Positions 7,306 through 16,361 of a stretch of DNA of 31,771 nt are shown one piece after another. The stretch comes from an uncultured Collinsella sp. Lineage in GTDB: Bacteria; Actinomycetota; Coriobacteriia; Coriobacteriales; Coriobacteriaceae. Under the pieces are notes generated by a model. That model was given only the letters and a program-made list of their open reading frames with translations. It did no database searches and had not been told where the DNA came from. The stretch covers positions 1 through 31,771 of the forward strand of contig USPC01000010.1 in the NCBI GenBank assembly GCA_900556605.1, read 5' to 3'. The translations under genes were made by a program, and so were the position numbers. The first letter of the stretch is position 1, and every line of letters starts with the position of its first letter.

Positions 7306-8115
7306 ATGAGATGGATTGGACGTCACATGGAGATCCCCAACACCCTGTGCAGCAATGTATACGACTTTGCGTTTTGCCCCGAGCCCTGCTACGACCGCCT
7401 GGTCGACCTCGCCGACCCCGAGGACTGGGGCCCCAGCAACCGCATCCTCAAAAACTACCTGTCGTTTTCGTTTAGCCGCGCGGTGTTCCTGACCGAGCGC
7501 GACGCGGACCAGACCGCGCCGTCCAACTTGCCGTTGGTGTTTGACGACGACCGCTGCCTATTCAACACCGGCCTGTACACGCGCCGTTACGAGACCATCT
7601 ACGGCCTGTTTGAGCCCAACACCAAACCCGACGCGCGCCAGCGCTGGTTTTTGAAGGGTTTCTTTAAGGAAAGCGACCCCATGCTGGTCTCGTTTGAGTA
7701 CCTGCCGTGCCGCGTGCGCTTTGCCGAGGACCCCTCCGATCTAGTCTTTGATTACCGCCTGCCCATCCGTTCCAACATCGACCACATTCTGGGCGACGAG
7801 GAGAACCTGACGCGCATTCCTGTCAGCCTGATGGGGGAGGGCAACTCGCTGCTGCTGCGCCGCGCCTTTGAGGGCGCCGTCGTCGAGGCCGCCCGTCGCG
7901 CAGCAGCCAACTACACGCTCGCGGTACCGCAGTTCTATGGCGGCCGGATCCAGCTGCTCTTGCCGCTGTGCCTGACCGGCGACAAGCCCGAGCTGGCGCT
8001 GACCATCCAGCGCGAGGACGGCTTTTACGCCGCGCGCACCTGCCTCACGCTCGATATGGCCTACAACAACGCGCGACTTATCTGCCGCCCAGAGACCTCG
8101 TGGATAAAGCGGTAA
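7306..8115 (+). CDS. DUF3825 domain protein
   Basis: Almost the whole product matches what I know of DUF3825 (PF12873): LFNTGLYT, then YGLFEPN, VFDYRLPIRSNIDHIL, an AVPQFYGG segment, QLLLPLCL, and the closing LTLDMAYNNARLICRP motif. DUF3825 proteins are often fused to or near RNA-binding OST-HTH/LOTUS or cold-shock domains. No such domain is in this 269-residue form, and the biochemical role is unknown. ATG 7306 and ATG 7327 are both possible starts, and neither has a strong ribosome site. It lies 24 bases after the Doc-like gene and could be carried on the same transcript. Confidence 0.8.
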   Translation: MRWIGRHMEIPNTLCSNVYDFAFCPEPCYDRLVDLADPEDWGPSNRILKNYLSFSFSRAVFLTERDADQTAPSNLPLVFDDDRCLFNTGLYTRRYETIYGLFEPNTKPDARQRWFLKGFFKESDPMLVSFEYLPCRVRFAEDPSDLVFDYRLPIRSNIDHILGDEENLTRIPVSLMGEGNSLLLRRAFEGAVVEAARRAAANYTLAVPQFYGGRIQLLLPLCLTGDKPELALTIQREDGFYAARTCLTLDMAYNNARLICRPETSWIKR

Positions 8116-8203
8116 ATAGTAGTTTAGCTGCAGTTTTTCCGATTGCTTTGGTTGTTTTGGCTTGGCTAGCACCCACGAATTTAAAATCGGGGGCAAAAAG
8201 TTC

Positions 8204-8233
8204 TTGGTAAACCACGCGCGGCTATGATAGTAT
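8204..8233 (+). promoter_or_regulatory. tRNA-Val promoter (TTGGTA-18-TAGTAT, extended -10)
   Basis: The -35 TTGGTA is at 8204-8209 and the -10 TAGTAT at 8228-8233, with TG one base ahead (extended -10). An AAAAAG run lies just before the -35, as at the tRNA-Pro promoter. Confidence 0.65.
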
Positions 8234-8253
8234 CTCTTTTGCCGAAAGGCGAC

Positions 8254-8328
8254 GGGCGATTGGCTCAGGGGTAGAGCATATCCTTCACACGGATGGGGTC
8301 ACAAGTTCGAATCTTGTATCGCCCACCA
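8254..8328 (+). tRNA. tRNA-Val (anticodon CAC)
   Basis: The cloverleaf closes: acceptor GGGCGAT with ATCGCCC, D-arm GCTC/GAGC, anticodon stem TATCC/GGATG around loop TTCACAC (anticodon CAC), and T-arm ACAAG-TTCGAAT-CTTGT. Discriminator A, and CCA is encoded (8326-8328). Confidence 0.95.
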
Positions 8329-8338
8329 TCTAAAGCAC

Positions 8339-8376
8339 AGGTCAGTGGTGTTTAGCCTCTGACCTTTTTCTTTTTG
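8339..8376 (+). terminator. Rho-independent terminator after tRNA-Val
   Basis: AGGTCAG (8339-8345) pairs with CTGACCT (8359-8365), followed by a T-rich run to 8376. Confidence 0.85.
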
Positions 8377-8698
8377 ACACCAAAATCGAAGCGAAGTTAC
8401 CTAAGGCGTTATATGTTACGCAGTTCACCTTAGGTGTCGTCATTGCACGTTTTGCAAAATGCGTCTGCGTTCATTCATTGAATTCCGTGCGTAATCTATG
8501 TGCAATTGTAGAGACAGAGACCACTGGCGCACAGCTCGTACCAGCACATTCATGGCTCAATCAACCTTTCAACACATCCCATCCAATATTTGGTCAGCAT
8601 TTGGTCAGCTTCCAGTACTTACCCGCATGATGCCCCGGTAGATAATCGGCCATGCCCGCAATCCGCACGGCCTACGGTCGAAACTAGGGGAGGTCCAC
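8377..8698. other. Gene-free stretch with an inverted and a tandem repeat
   Basis: No gene is supported. It contains ACCTAAGG (8399-8406) with CCTTAGGT (8428-8435), a 21-base spacer between them, and a tandem 11-base repeat ATTTGGTCAGC at 8588-8598 and 8599-8609. A GATAAT at 8641-8646 with TTACCC at 8619-8624 is a possible weak promoter for the next gene. Confidence 0.5.
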
Positions 8699-9958
8699 AT
8701 GGACGAGATTGTCTGCGCAAACACCGCATTCCGCTACTGGCGCTGCCCACCGCAGGTCCGCGACCTCTACCCAAGACTGCCAAGCCCAGAAGACGGCTGG
8801 CGAGCCCTATCTCAATCGCCCTTTGTAGTCGATGTCCTCAAGACCCCGATTATTACCACAACAGTGCCAGGTGGCGTTAACTACCATTCGGGATTACGGA
8901 CAACAATCCACTGTGATGATGCTTCGGGGGTGAATAGCACGCTGGAAACCGTGATGAGCTTTAGGGTTACCAATCCACTTGCGACGCTATTCACCATGGC
9001 GCGCTTTGTATCTCCAACCGATCTTGTCCTTGCCATGTACGAATTTTGCGGATGGTTCTCAGTCTTTGAGCCCACCGCAGCTGCAGAAGCGGAACTAGAC
9101 AAAGCCAAAGACGCTGCCGAGAATGCAACCACCGAATCCCTCTTTGACCTCGATGAAAGCCAAGACGAACCACAATGGAAACGCGTTTATGCGCGCATAA
9201 AAGTCAAAGAACAGGTAAATACGAAGGGGCCCAACGGACAAAAGAAAACGAAGGAGGCCACAAGGCTAAAGGGCACTTCGCTCTGGATGAGGAAGCCGCT
9301 CATCGAATTACACGAGCTTCATGAGTATGCCAGTAAGATGAAAAGACGAAAGTGGGGTACGAAGTTTTACAACGCAGCGCAGCTGGTGACAGGTATAGCA
9401 GCTTCTCCGCTTGAAGTTGCAGGAATTTTATTGCTATCGCTTCCTCGCTCTCGCGGCGGTGCCGGCTTTCGAAACGTTTATGTTAACGACCTTACGCCGC
9501 TTACCGCGTCGGCGCAGAGCATTGCAGGGCAAAAAGTCTGCTACGGGGATATCGTGATCGTGAATCCAACCATAATGAAGGCAGGCATCGTGGAGATTCA
9601 GGGAGAGGTTATCCACGGATCAGGCGCCGTGCTCGACCACGATGCCAAACGCATGACGGCGCTGCAAAGTATGGGGTATGACGTCTTCCTAGTTACGCAC
9701 GACATGCTTAACGATGCCGAGCAGCTTGATGCGATCGTGCGAAGTCTTTGCTCGCGCCTGGAATTGCGCTATAGGTGCAAAACTAAAGCTCAAAAGACAG
9801 CCGAAATGGAGTTGCGAGCCAACGTCCTATGCAATTGGCAGGAAATCGGTCGTAAGGCGGGTGCCCTGCCCACTTCCGGGCGCCCTCGGTCGGCTGCCTG
9901 CGATGCCGGAAAGTTTTTCCAAAATTGTCCTTGCATCGCCGTCCGAGTTCCCGTATAG
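8699..9958 (+). CDS. Protein with DUF559/Vsr-like nuclease-fold C-terminus
   Basis: A 419-residue protein with a very good ribosome site (AGGGGAGG, 5 bases before the ATG). The N-terminal ~300 residues are unrecognised, with a charged low-complexity stretch at about 125-190. From about residue 283 the pattern resembles PD-(D/E)xK enzymes of the DUF559/Vsr group: GDIVIV (Asp284), GIVEIQGEVIHG (Glu299, Gln301, His306), then LDHDAKRMTALQSMGYDVFL with the D..R...L...G layout. This resembles actinobacterial proteins with an AbiEi/wHTH part plus a DUF559 domain, but the N-terminal match is not clear. Residues 392-419 are encoded by the left copy of the tRNA-Ala duplication, and the TAG stop lies inside the tRNA promoter's -10 box, so the native C-terminus was probably lost. 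Activity is uncertain. Confidence 0.6.
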   Translation: MDEIVCANTAFRYWRCPPQVRDLYPRLPSPEDGWRALSQSPFVVDVLKTPIITTTVPGGVNYHSGLRTTIHCDDASGVNSTLETVMSFRVTNPLATLFTMARFVSPTDLVLAMYEFCGWFSVFEPTAAAEAELDKAKDAAENATTESLFDLDESQDEPQWKRVYARIKVKEQVNTKGPNGQKKTKEATRLKGTSLWMRKPLIELHELHEYASKMKRRKWGTKFYNAAQLVTGIAASPLEVAGILLLSLPRSRGGAGFRNVYVNDLTPLTASAQSIAGQKVCYGDIVIVNPTIMKAGIVEIQGEVIHGSGAVLDHDAKRMTALQSMGYDVFLVTHDMLNDAEQLDAIVRSLCSRLELRYRCKTKAQKTAEMELRANVLCNWQEIGRKAGALPTSGRPRSAACDAGKFFQNCPCIAVRVPV

Positions 9959-9959
9959 T
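9931..9959 (+). promoter_or_regulatory. tRNA-Ala promoter, left copy (TTGCAT-17-TATAGT)
   Basis: The -35 TTGCAT is at 9931-9936 and the -10 TATAGT at 9954-9959, with exact 17-base spacing. The -10 box contains the stop codon of the preceding ORF. Confidence 0.8.
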
Positions 9960-9971
9960 ACTTCTTCGCAC

Positions 9972-10044
9972 GGGGGCGTAGCTCAGCTGGGAGAGCGCTT
10001 GACTGGCAGTCAAGAGGTCAGGGGTTCGATCCCCCTCGTCTCCA
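9972..10044 (+). tRNA. tRNA-Ala (anticodon GGC), left copy
   Basis: Acceptor GGGGGCG pairs with CGTCTCC, including G3-U70, the classic alanine identity pair. Anticodon arm CTTGA-CTGGCAG-TCAAG (GGC). T-arm AGGGG-TTCGATC-CCCCT. The 3' end reads ACCC, so CCA is not fully encoded. Confidence 0.95.
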
Positions 10045-10060
10045 CCCGAGCATTGAATGA

Positions 10061-10088
10061 GGCTCCAACGCAAGTTGGGGCCTTTTTT
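10061..10088 (+). terminator. Terminator after left tRNA-Ala
   Basis: GGCTCCAAC (10061-10069), GCAA loop, GTTGGGGCC (10074-10082), then six T. Confidence 0.9.
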
Positions 10089-10118
10089 ATATAGGTACAC
10101 AAGGTCAAAGGCGGTACC

Positions 10119-10151
10119 ATGATCCTCCTGGTCGACAAGATCGTGCGTTGA
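10119..10151 (+). pseudogene. 10-codon stub of the ABC-F gene left by the duplication
   Basis: It encodes MILLVDKI exactly as in the intact gene at 10691, then two unrelated codons (V, R) and TGA. The leader is also duplicated. It is a remnant and not a functional gene. Confidence 0.85.
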
Positions 10152-10176
10152 ACGGGCGTCGCGTGCATGGTAGTAT
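10148..10176 (+). promoter_or_regulatory. Promoter of the CAU tRNA (TTGAAC-17-TAGTAT, extended -10)
   Basis: The -35 TTGAAC is at 10148-10153 and the -10 TAGTAT at 10171-10176, with TG at 10168-10169. It begins a few bases after the repeat ends and gives a leader of about 60 bases. Confidence 0.6.
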
Positions 10177-10241
10177 TTCACGACGTGGTTCAAAGCGTTG
10201 GAGGCTGTTCTGCCACCCCAACTGTAAGTGCCACTTTATAA

Positions 10242-10317
10242 GGGCTCTTGGCGCAACGGTTAGCGCAGGGGACTCATAATCCCTGGGTTCTGGGTTCGAA
10301 TCCCGGAGGGCCCACCA
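10242..10317 (+). tRNA. tRNA with anticodon CAU (Met, or Ile2 after modification)
   Basis: Acceptor GGGCTCT/AGGGCCC, D-arm GCGC/GCGC, anticodon arm GGGGA-CTCATAA-TCCCT (CAU), T-arm CTGGG-TTCGAAT-CCCGG, encoded CCA. The paired 1-72 end rules against an initiator tRNA. Elongator Met and lysidine-modified Ile2 cannot be separated by eye. Confidence 0.92.
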
Positions 10318-10326
10318 GGTTTTTCA

Positions 10327-10362
10327 ACAGGTCAGGCAATATGTCTGGCCTGTTTTCTTTTT
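10327..10362 (+). terminator. Terminator after the CAU tRNA
   Basis: ACAGGTCAG (10327-10335) pairs with CTGGCCTGT (10345-10353), one G-U pair, followed by a T-rich run. Confidence 0.85.
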
Positions 10363-10501
10363 CATGGCAGTAGTTTCCACTTGCAAATAGCCTGCTTGCT
10401 CACTTCCGGGCGCCCTCGGTCGGCTGCCTGCGATGCCGCCGCCACGACCCCGCGGGACTCCGGCGCCCGCGCGCCCCCGGAAAGTTTTTCCAAAATTGTC
10501 C

Positions 10502-10530
10502 TTGCATCGGCGGGGGAGTTCCCGTATAGT
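10502..10530 (+). promoter_or_regulatory. tRNA-Ala promoter, right copy (TTGCAT-17-TATAGT)
   Basis: Same boxes and spacing as the left copy; the spacer differs at several bases. Confidence 0.8.
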
Positions 10531-10542
10531 ACTTTTTCGCAC

Positions 10543-10615
10543 GGGGGCGTAGCTCAGCTGGGAGAGCGCTTGACTGGCAGTCAAGAGGTCAGGGGTTCGA
10601 TCCCCCTCGTCTCCA
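10543..10615 (+). tRNA. tRNA-Ala (anticodon GGC), right copy
   Basis: Identical in sequence to the left copy, including the G3-U70 pair and the missing CCA. Confidence 0.95.
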
Positions 10616-10631
10616 CCCGAGCATTGAATGA

Positions 10632-10659
10632 GGCTCCAACGCAAGTTGGGGCCTTTTTT
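10632..10659 (+). terminator. Terminator after right tRNA-Ala
   Basis: Same 9-base-pair GCAA-loop hairpin and T-run as the left copy. It lies only about 30 bases before the ABC-F start and may also act as an attenuator for read-through into that gene. Confidence 0.88.
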
Positions 10660-10690
10660 CATATTGGCACACAAGGTCAAAGGCGGCACC

Positions 10691-12710
<2,020 letters not shown>

Positions 12711-12724
<14 letters not shown>

Positions 12725-13007
12725 GGCCGCTGCCGTGGCGATGAGCGTCATCGCCATCGCCTGTCGCATCTGCGGCATCTTTATGAGCGCGATGACCGTG
12801 CTGCTGTGCTTTAGCGGCCTCACCGCCAAACTGCAGATTGTCGGCTTTGTCGTTGAGCTTTCTCGCGCGCTGCCGAGCGCCATCGCCGGCTACGGCGTCA
12901 TCACCTCACCCTTTGGCGGCGTTTTCCGCTTGGATTACGCCATCGTGGCCGTCATCCTGTTTGTAGCTGACTACCTGCTCACGCGCGCCTCGCGCCGCGT
13001 CCGCTAG
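12711..13007 (+). CDS. Small hypothetical membrane protein
   Basis: From GTG 12711 (GAGGAG upstream) the product is 98 residues with a short basic N-terminus and three likely membrane segments ([39 protein letters not shown] and [15 protein letters not shown] regions), ending in a basic RASRRVR tail that suggests a cytoplasmic C-terminus. The start overlaps the end of the ABC-F gene by 14 bases and the stop is 9 bases before the protease gene, so it is translationally embedded in that operon. No family recognised. Confidence 0.65.
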
Positions 13008-13016
13008 GGGAGCGCC

Positions 13017-13700
13017 ATGTCCAGCAGCTACATCATGAACCTGCTCGCCAGCGCCGTCGCCGTCATCGTGGGCATCGTCATCCACGAAAGTGCGCACGCC
13101 GCCGCGGCCTGGGCACTCGGCGATAAGACAGCCCGTTCGCGCGGCCGCGTGTCACTCAACCCGCTCAACCATATCGACCCGTTCGGCACCATCATCCTGC
13201 CACTGCTCATGCTCGCAGCCGGTGGCCCGGTGTTCGCCTTTGCCAAGCCCGTGCCCGTCTACCTCAACAACCTCAAGCACCCCAAGCGCGACGAGGTCCT
13301 GGTGAGCGTGGCCGGCCCCGCGTCGAACATCGCACTCGCATGCCTCGCGGCCGCCCTCATGCACGCAACGTACGGCAATCTCTACGCCAGCATGTCCTTT
13401 GCCGTGGCGTCGCAGATCATGAACTTCGGCGCCACGTTTATCGTGGTCAACCTGTCGCTCGCGTTCTTTAACCTCATTCCGATTCCGCCGCTTGATGGCT
13501 CGTCGATCATCGTGCCCTTCCTCAAGGGCACGGCGCTCAACAACTATTACCGTCTGCAGCAATACGCTATGCCCATACTCATCCTGGTTCTATACCTGCT
13601 GCCTATGTGGACCGGCATCGATGTAATCGGCCGCTATTTCGACGTTACCGTGTATCCGCTTGCTGAGCAGCTGCTCAACTTCGCAATCGCCGGCATCTAA
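13017..13700 (+). CDS. Site-2 protease family (M50) membrane metalloprotease
   Basis: A polytopic membrane protein of 227 residues. HESAH at residues 23-27 is the HExxH zinc motif, in the first membrane helix as in M50B proteins. The second motif is NLIPIPPLDG at 152-161, where Asp160 is the third zinc ligand. There is no PDZ or CBS domain, so it is a minimal short form. Such proteases cut membrane-bound substrates, often anti-sigma factors; the substrate here is unknown. GGGGAG precedes the ATG. Confidence 0.88.
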   Translation: MSSSYIMNLLASAVAVIVGIVIHESAHAAAAWALGDKTARSRGRVSLNPLNHIDPFGTIILPLLMLAAGGPVFAFAKPVPVYLNNLKHPKRDEVLVSVAGPASNIALACLAAALMHATYGNLYASMSFAVASQIMNFGATFIVVNLSLAFFNLIPIPPLDGSSIIVPFLKGTALNNYYRLQQYAMPILILVLYLLPMWTGIDVIGRYFDVTVYPLAEQLLNFAIAGI

Positions 13701-13708
13701 GGTAAACT
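13680..13708 (+). promoter_or_regulatory. Possible promoter of the scpAB operon
   Basis: TTCGCA (13680-13685), 17-base spacer, TAAACT (13703-13708). It overlaps the end of the protease gene and lies 77 bases before scpA. Confidence 0.4.
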
Positions 13709-13784
13709 TACAGGTCGTCCGTGTAAAACGGTCGCAGCATGCACCCAAACCGCGCCGCGAAGGCGCCGTCAAAGGAGGTCGAAG

Positions 13785-14597
13785 ATGTCGTATCGCGTGT
13801 CGACGCAGGTCTACAGCGGACCGTTCGACCTGCTGCTGCAGCTGGTAACCCGCCAAAAAGTAGATATCGGCGCCATCTCCATCAGCGAGGTGGCCGAGCA
13901 GTACCTTGCCGAGGCCGAGCGCATCGAGGCGCTGGACCTGGACGTGGCGAGCGACTTTTTGCTGGTCGCGGCAACCCTTTTGGACATCAAGGCTGCCTCT
14001 CTGGTGCCGCAGGAGGCCCCGCGCAAAGTCGATAACGACGATGACGAGTTCGACGAAGACCTCGAGGAGCTCAGCGCGCTCGACGGCGACGCCCTGCGCG
14101 AGGTCCTGATCCAGCGCCTGATCGCCTACAAGCAGTTTAAGGGCGCGGCGGCAGCCCTTGGCGCGCGCATGCAGGCCGAAAGCCGCATGCACCCTCGCGT
14201 AGCCGGCCCCGACCCCGAGTTCCTAGGCCTTATGCCCGACTACCTGGCCGGCATTACCTTGCGCGGTCTCGCCGTCATCTGCGCCGATCTGGACGGCAAG
14301 CGCCAGACCTTCCTGCTGGAGGCCGAGCACGTGGCGCCGCATCGCGTGCCGCTCGACCTGACGGTGGCCTCGGTCGACCGCTTTACCATGGCGCACCAAT
14401 CTTGCACCTTTCGCGAACTGCTGGACGGTGATGCCACCACCGAGCAACTCGTCGTCACCTTCCTGGCCATGCTTGAGCTCGCCAAGCGCGGCTCGCTCAC
14501 GCTGAGCCAGGACGAGATCTTCGGAACCATCTGCATCAACCGAGTCGAGGGAGCCGAGGCATACGTGCCCGGCGAGGGCCCCGAGCTCACCGAATAG
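13785..14597 (+). CDS. scpA: Segregation and condensation protein A
   Basis: Kleisin subunit of the bacterial SMC-ScpAB condensin. The N-terminal YSGPFDLLLQLVTRQKVDI motif is diagnostic for ScpA and forms the SMC-neck binding part. The region with DFLLVAATLLDIKAASL follows, then an acidic linker (DNDDDEFDEDLEEL). The C-terminal winged-helix region (to about residue 255) binds the SMC head. Length of 270 residues is normal. An AAAGGAGG ribosome site precedes the ATG. scpB follows after 11 bases, the usual pairing. SMC itself is not in the window. Confidence 0.95.
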   Translation: MSYRVSTQVYSGPFDLLLQLVTRQKVDIGAISISEVAEQYLAEAERIEALDLDVASDFLLVAATLLDIKAASLVPQEAPRKVDNDDDEFDEDLEELSALDGDALREVLIQRLIAYKQFKGAAAALGARMQAESRMHPRVAGPDPEFLGLMPDYLAGITLRGLAVICADLDGKRQTFLLEAEHVAPHRVPLDLTVASVDRFTMAHQSCTFRELLDGDATTEQLVVTFLAMLELAKRGSLTLSQDEIFGTICINRVEGAEAYVPGEGPELTE

Positions 14598-14608
14598 GAG
14601 CCGCAACC

Positions 14609-15337
14609 ATGTCAACCCTTTCCACGCTGGAGGCAAACAGCCTCAAAGGCGCCCTCGAGGCGCTGCTGCTGGTGTCGAGCGACCCGGTGAGTGCGCCCGC
14701 GCTGGCCGGCGCACTGGATATCGCCCCCGGTGAGTGCGCGTCGCTGCTCGCCGAGCTCAAGGTTGAGTACGAGGAGGCCAACCGCGGCTTTCAGCTGCGC
14801 GAGGTCGCCGGCGGCTGGCGCCTGTTTACGCACCCCGCATACCACGACGTGGTCGAGGCCTACGTGCTGAGCTGGGACACGCAAAAGCTGTCGCAGGCGG
14901 CACTTGAGACCCTTGCCGTCATCGCGTACCACCAACCCGTGACGCGCGAGGTAGTCAAGGGCATCCGTGGCGTCAATTCCGACGGCGTCATCGCCTCGCT
15001 CGTGGACAAGGGTCTGGTGCGCGAGCTCGGCCGCGACCCCCAGCGCGGTCAGGCCATCATCTACGGCACGACCAACGCCTTCTTGGAAAAGTTCGGTCTG
15101 CGCTCCACCCGCGATCTGCCCGATCTGGAGCAGTTTGCCCCCGACGAGCAGTCGCGACAGTTTATCCGCGAGCGTCTGAGCGGCCGCAGTATTCAGTCCA
15201 CACTCGAGGAGCAGGCCGAGGACTTGGACGAAGAGCGCGAACTGCTCGATACCGATGTTGAAGATGTTGAGGCAGTCGAGGAAGAGGACACCCTGATCGT
15301 CGACGAGACCTCGGAGGATTTGCATGACGAGGACTAA
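14609..15337 (+). CDS. scpB: Segregation and condensation protein B
   Basis: Two winged-helix domains of ScpB: the first around residues 10-75 (LKGALEALLLVSSDPVSAP), the second around 90-170 with the hallmark LSQAALETLAVIAYHQPVTR and GVNSDGVIASLVDKGLVRELG. A long acidic tail (about 195-242) is unusually rich in Glu/Asp and lies beyond the conserved core. ScpB dimers bridge ScpA in the condensin ring. The gene overlaps rluB by 14 bases, so the acidic tail's coding DNA also carries the rluB start and ribosome site. Confidence 0.95.
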   Translation: MSTLSTLEANSLKGALEALLLVSSDPVSAPALAGALDIAPGECASLLAELKVEYEEANRGFQLREVAGGWRLFTHPAYHDVVEAYVLSWDTQKLSQAALETLAVIAYHQPVTREVVKGIRGVNSDGVIASLVDKGLVRELGRDPQRGQAIIYGTTNAFLEKFGLRSTRDLPDLEQFAPDEQSRQFIRERLSGRSIQSTLEEQAEDLDEERELLDTDVEDVEAVEEEDTLIVDETSEDLHDED

Positions 15338-16295
15338 CGAAGTAGGGGAGACGTGCACCGCAAGCGCCACGGACGCCACAACGCCCGCGGGCGACGCCCA
15401 GCCCGTCTATCCGCACACCATGCGCCTGCAGCGCTTTTTGGCGCGCGCGGGCGTGGCGAGCCGCCGTGGCTCGGAGGACCTGATGACCGCCGGCCGCGTG
15501 ACCGTTAACGACCAGGTCGCGACCGAACTGGGCACCAAGGTCGATGTCGACCATGATCACATTGAGGTCGACGGCATGCCCGTCAAGCTCAACCAGGGCG
15601 CCGTGTACCTGATGCTCTACAAGCCGACCGGCTACCTCACCACCATGAGCGACCCGCAGGAGCGCCCTTGCGTGGCCGACCTGGTACCGCGCGACCGCTT
15701 TCCGGGACTTTTCCCGGTGGGTCGCCTGGACCGCGACACCACGGGCCTTTTGCTCTTTACCACCGACGGCGACCTGTCACAGGACCTGCTGCACCCCAGC
15801 AAGCATGTCTATAAAACCTACCAGGCACTCGTGGACGGGCAGCTGACCGACCGCGATCTTGAGCCGCTGCGTCGTGGCATCGAGCTCGACGACGGCCTCT
15901 GCCAGCCGGCGATCTGCCGCGTCATCACCGCACGCGAGGCCGAGGCCGTGGCTCCGCAAGGTATCAAGCCCGGTACCACCGCCGTGGAGGTCATCATCCG
16001 CGAAGGCCGCAAGAACCAGGTCAAGCGCATGCTGAGCAAGATCCACCACCCGGTGATCCGCCTGCATCGCTGTAACTTTGCCGGCCTGGAGCTCAAGGAT
16101 GTGGCCAAGGGCTCGTGGCGCGAGCTCACCGACCGCGAGGTGCAGATCCTCAAGGCCGGCGGTATCCCACCCAAGCAGGCGAGCGCCAAACGCGGTGGCA
16201 AGCCTCAGGAAACCCTCGCCAGCCGCACGCGTCACCACGGCAGCCACGGCTCCGCACCCAAGCGCAACACCTACCGCGAGCGCTACACGGGCTAG
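15324..16295 (+). CDS. rluB: 23S rRNA pseudouridine synthase, RluB family
   Basis: RsuA/RluB-type pseudouridine synthase. An S4 RNA-binding domain lies at about 32-85 (MRLQRFLARAGVASRRG, then VTVNDQVATELG). The catalytic domain follows, with the conserved GRLDRDTTGLLL in which Asp136 is the nucleophile, and EGRKNQVKRML near the end. About 30 extra N-terminal residues and a basic, disordered C-terminal tail are present. RluB modifies U2605 of 23S rRNA in E. coli; the exact target here is inferred. An AGGAGG-like site lies within scpB. The scpA-scpB-rluB order is widely conserved. Confidence 0.92.
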   Translation: MTRTNEVGETCTASATDATTPAGDAQPVYPHTMRLQRFLARAGVASRRGSEDLMTAGRVTVNDQVATELGTKVDVDHDHIEVDGMPVKLNQGAVYLMLYKPTGYLTTMSDPQERPCVADLVPRDRFPGLFPVGRLDRDTTGLLLFTTDGDLSQDLLHPSKHVYKTYQALVDGQLTDRDLEPLRRGIELDDGLCQPAICRVITAREAEAVAPQGIKPGTTAVEVIIREGRKNQVKRMLSKIHHPVIRLHRCNFAGLELKDVAKGSWRELTDREVQILKAGGIPPKQASAKRGGKPQETLASRTRHHGSHGSAPKRNTYRERYTG

Positions 16296-16361
16296 GCAAC
16301 CCGCCGCGCCCCAACGCCCGCGAACCATACCAGCACGTCAATCATCGAAAGGAAGCATTGC

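Larger units (their letters stand above)
9871..10143 (+). repeat. Direct repeat, left copy: tRNA-Ala unit
   Basis: Nearly identical to 10401-10715: 37 identical leading bases, the same tRNA-Ala promoter, tRNA, terminator and the first codons of the ABC-F gene. Similarity stops at 10143. This copy lacks a 41-base GC-rich segment present in the right copy. Confidence 0.95.

Noticed and set aside
9783..10193. 136-codon minus-strand ORF with a GDEGDRTPDLLTASQ-like segment
   Set aside because: This is the familiar false protein read from the antisense of the tRNA-Ala gene. The same false product occurs antisense to the right copy at 10324-10878.
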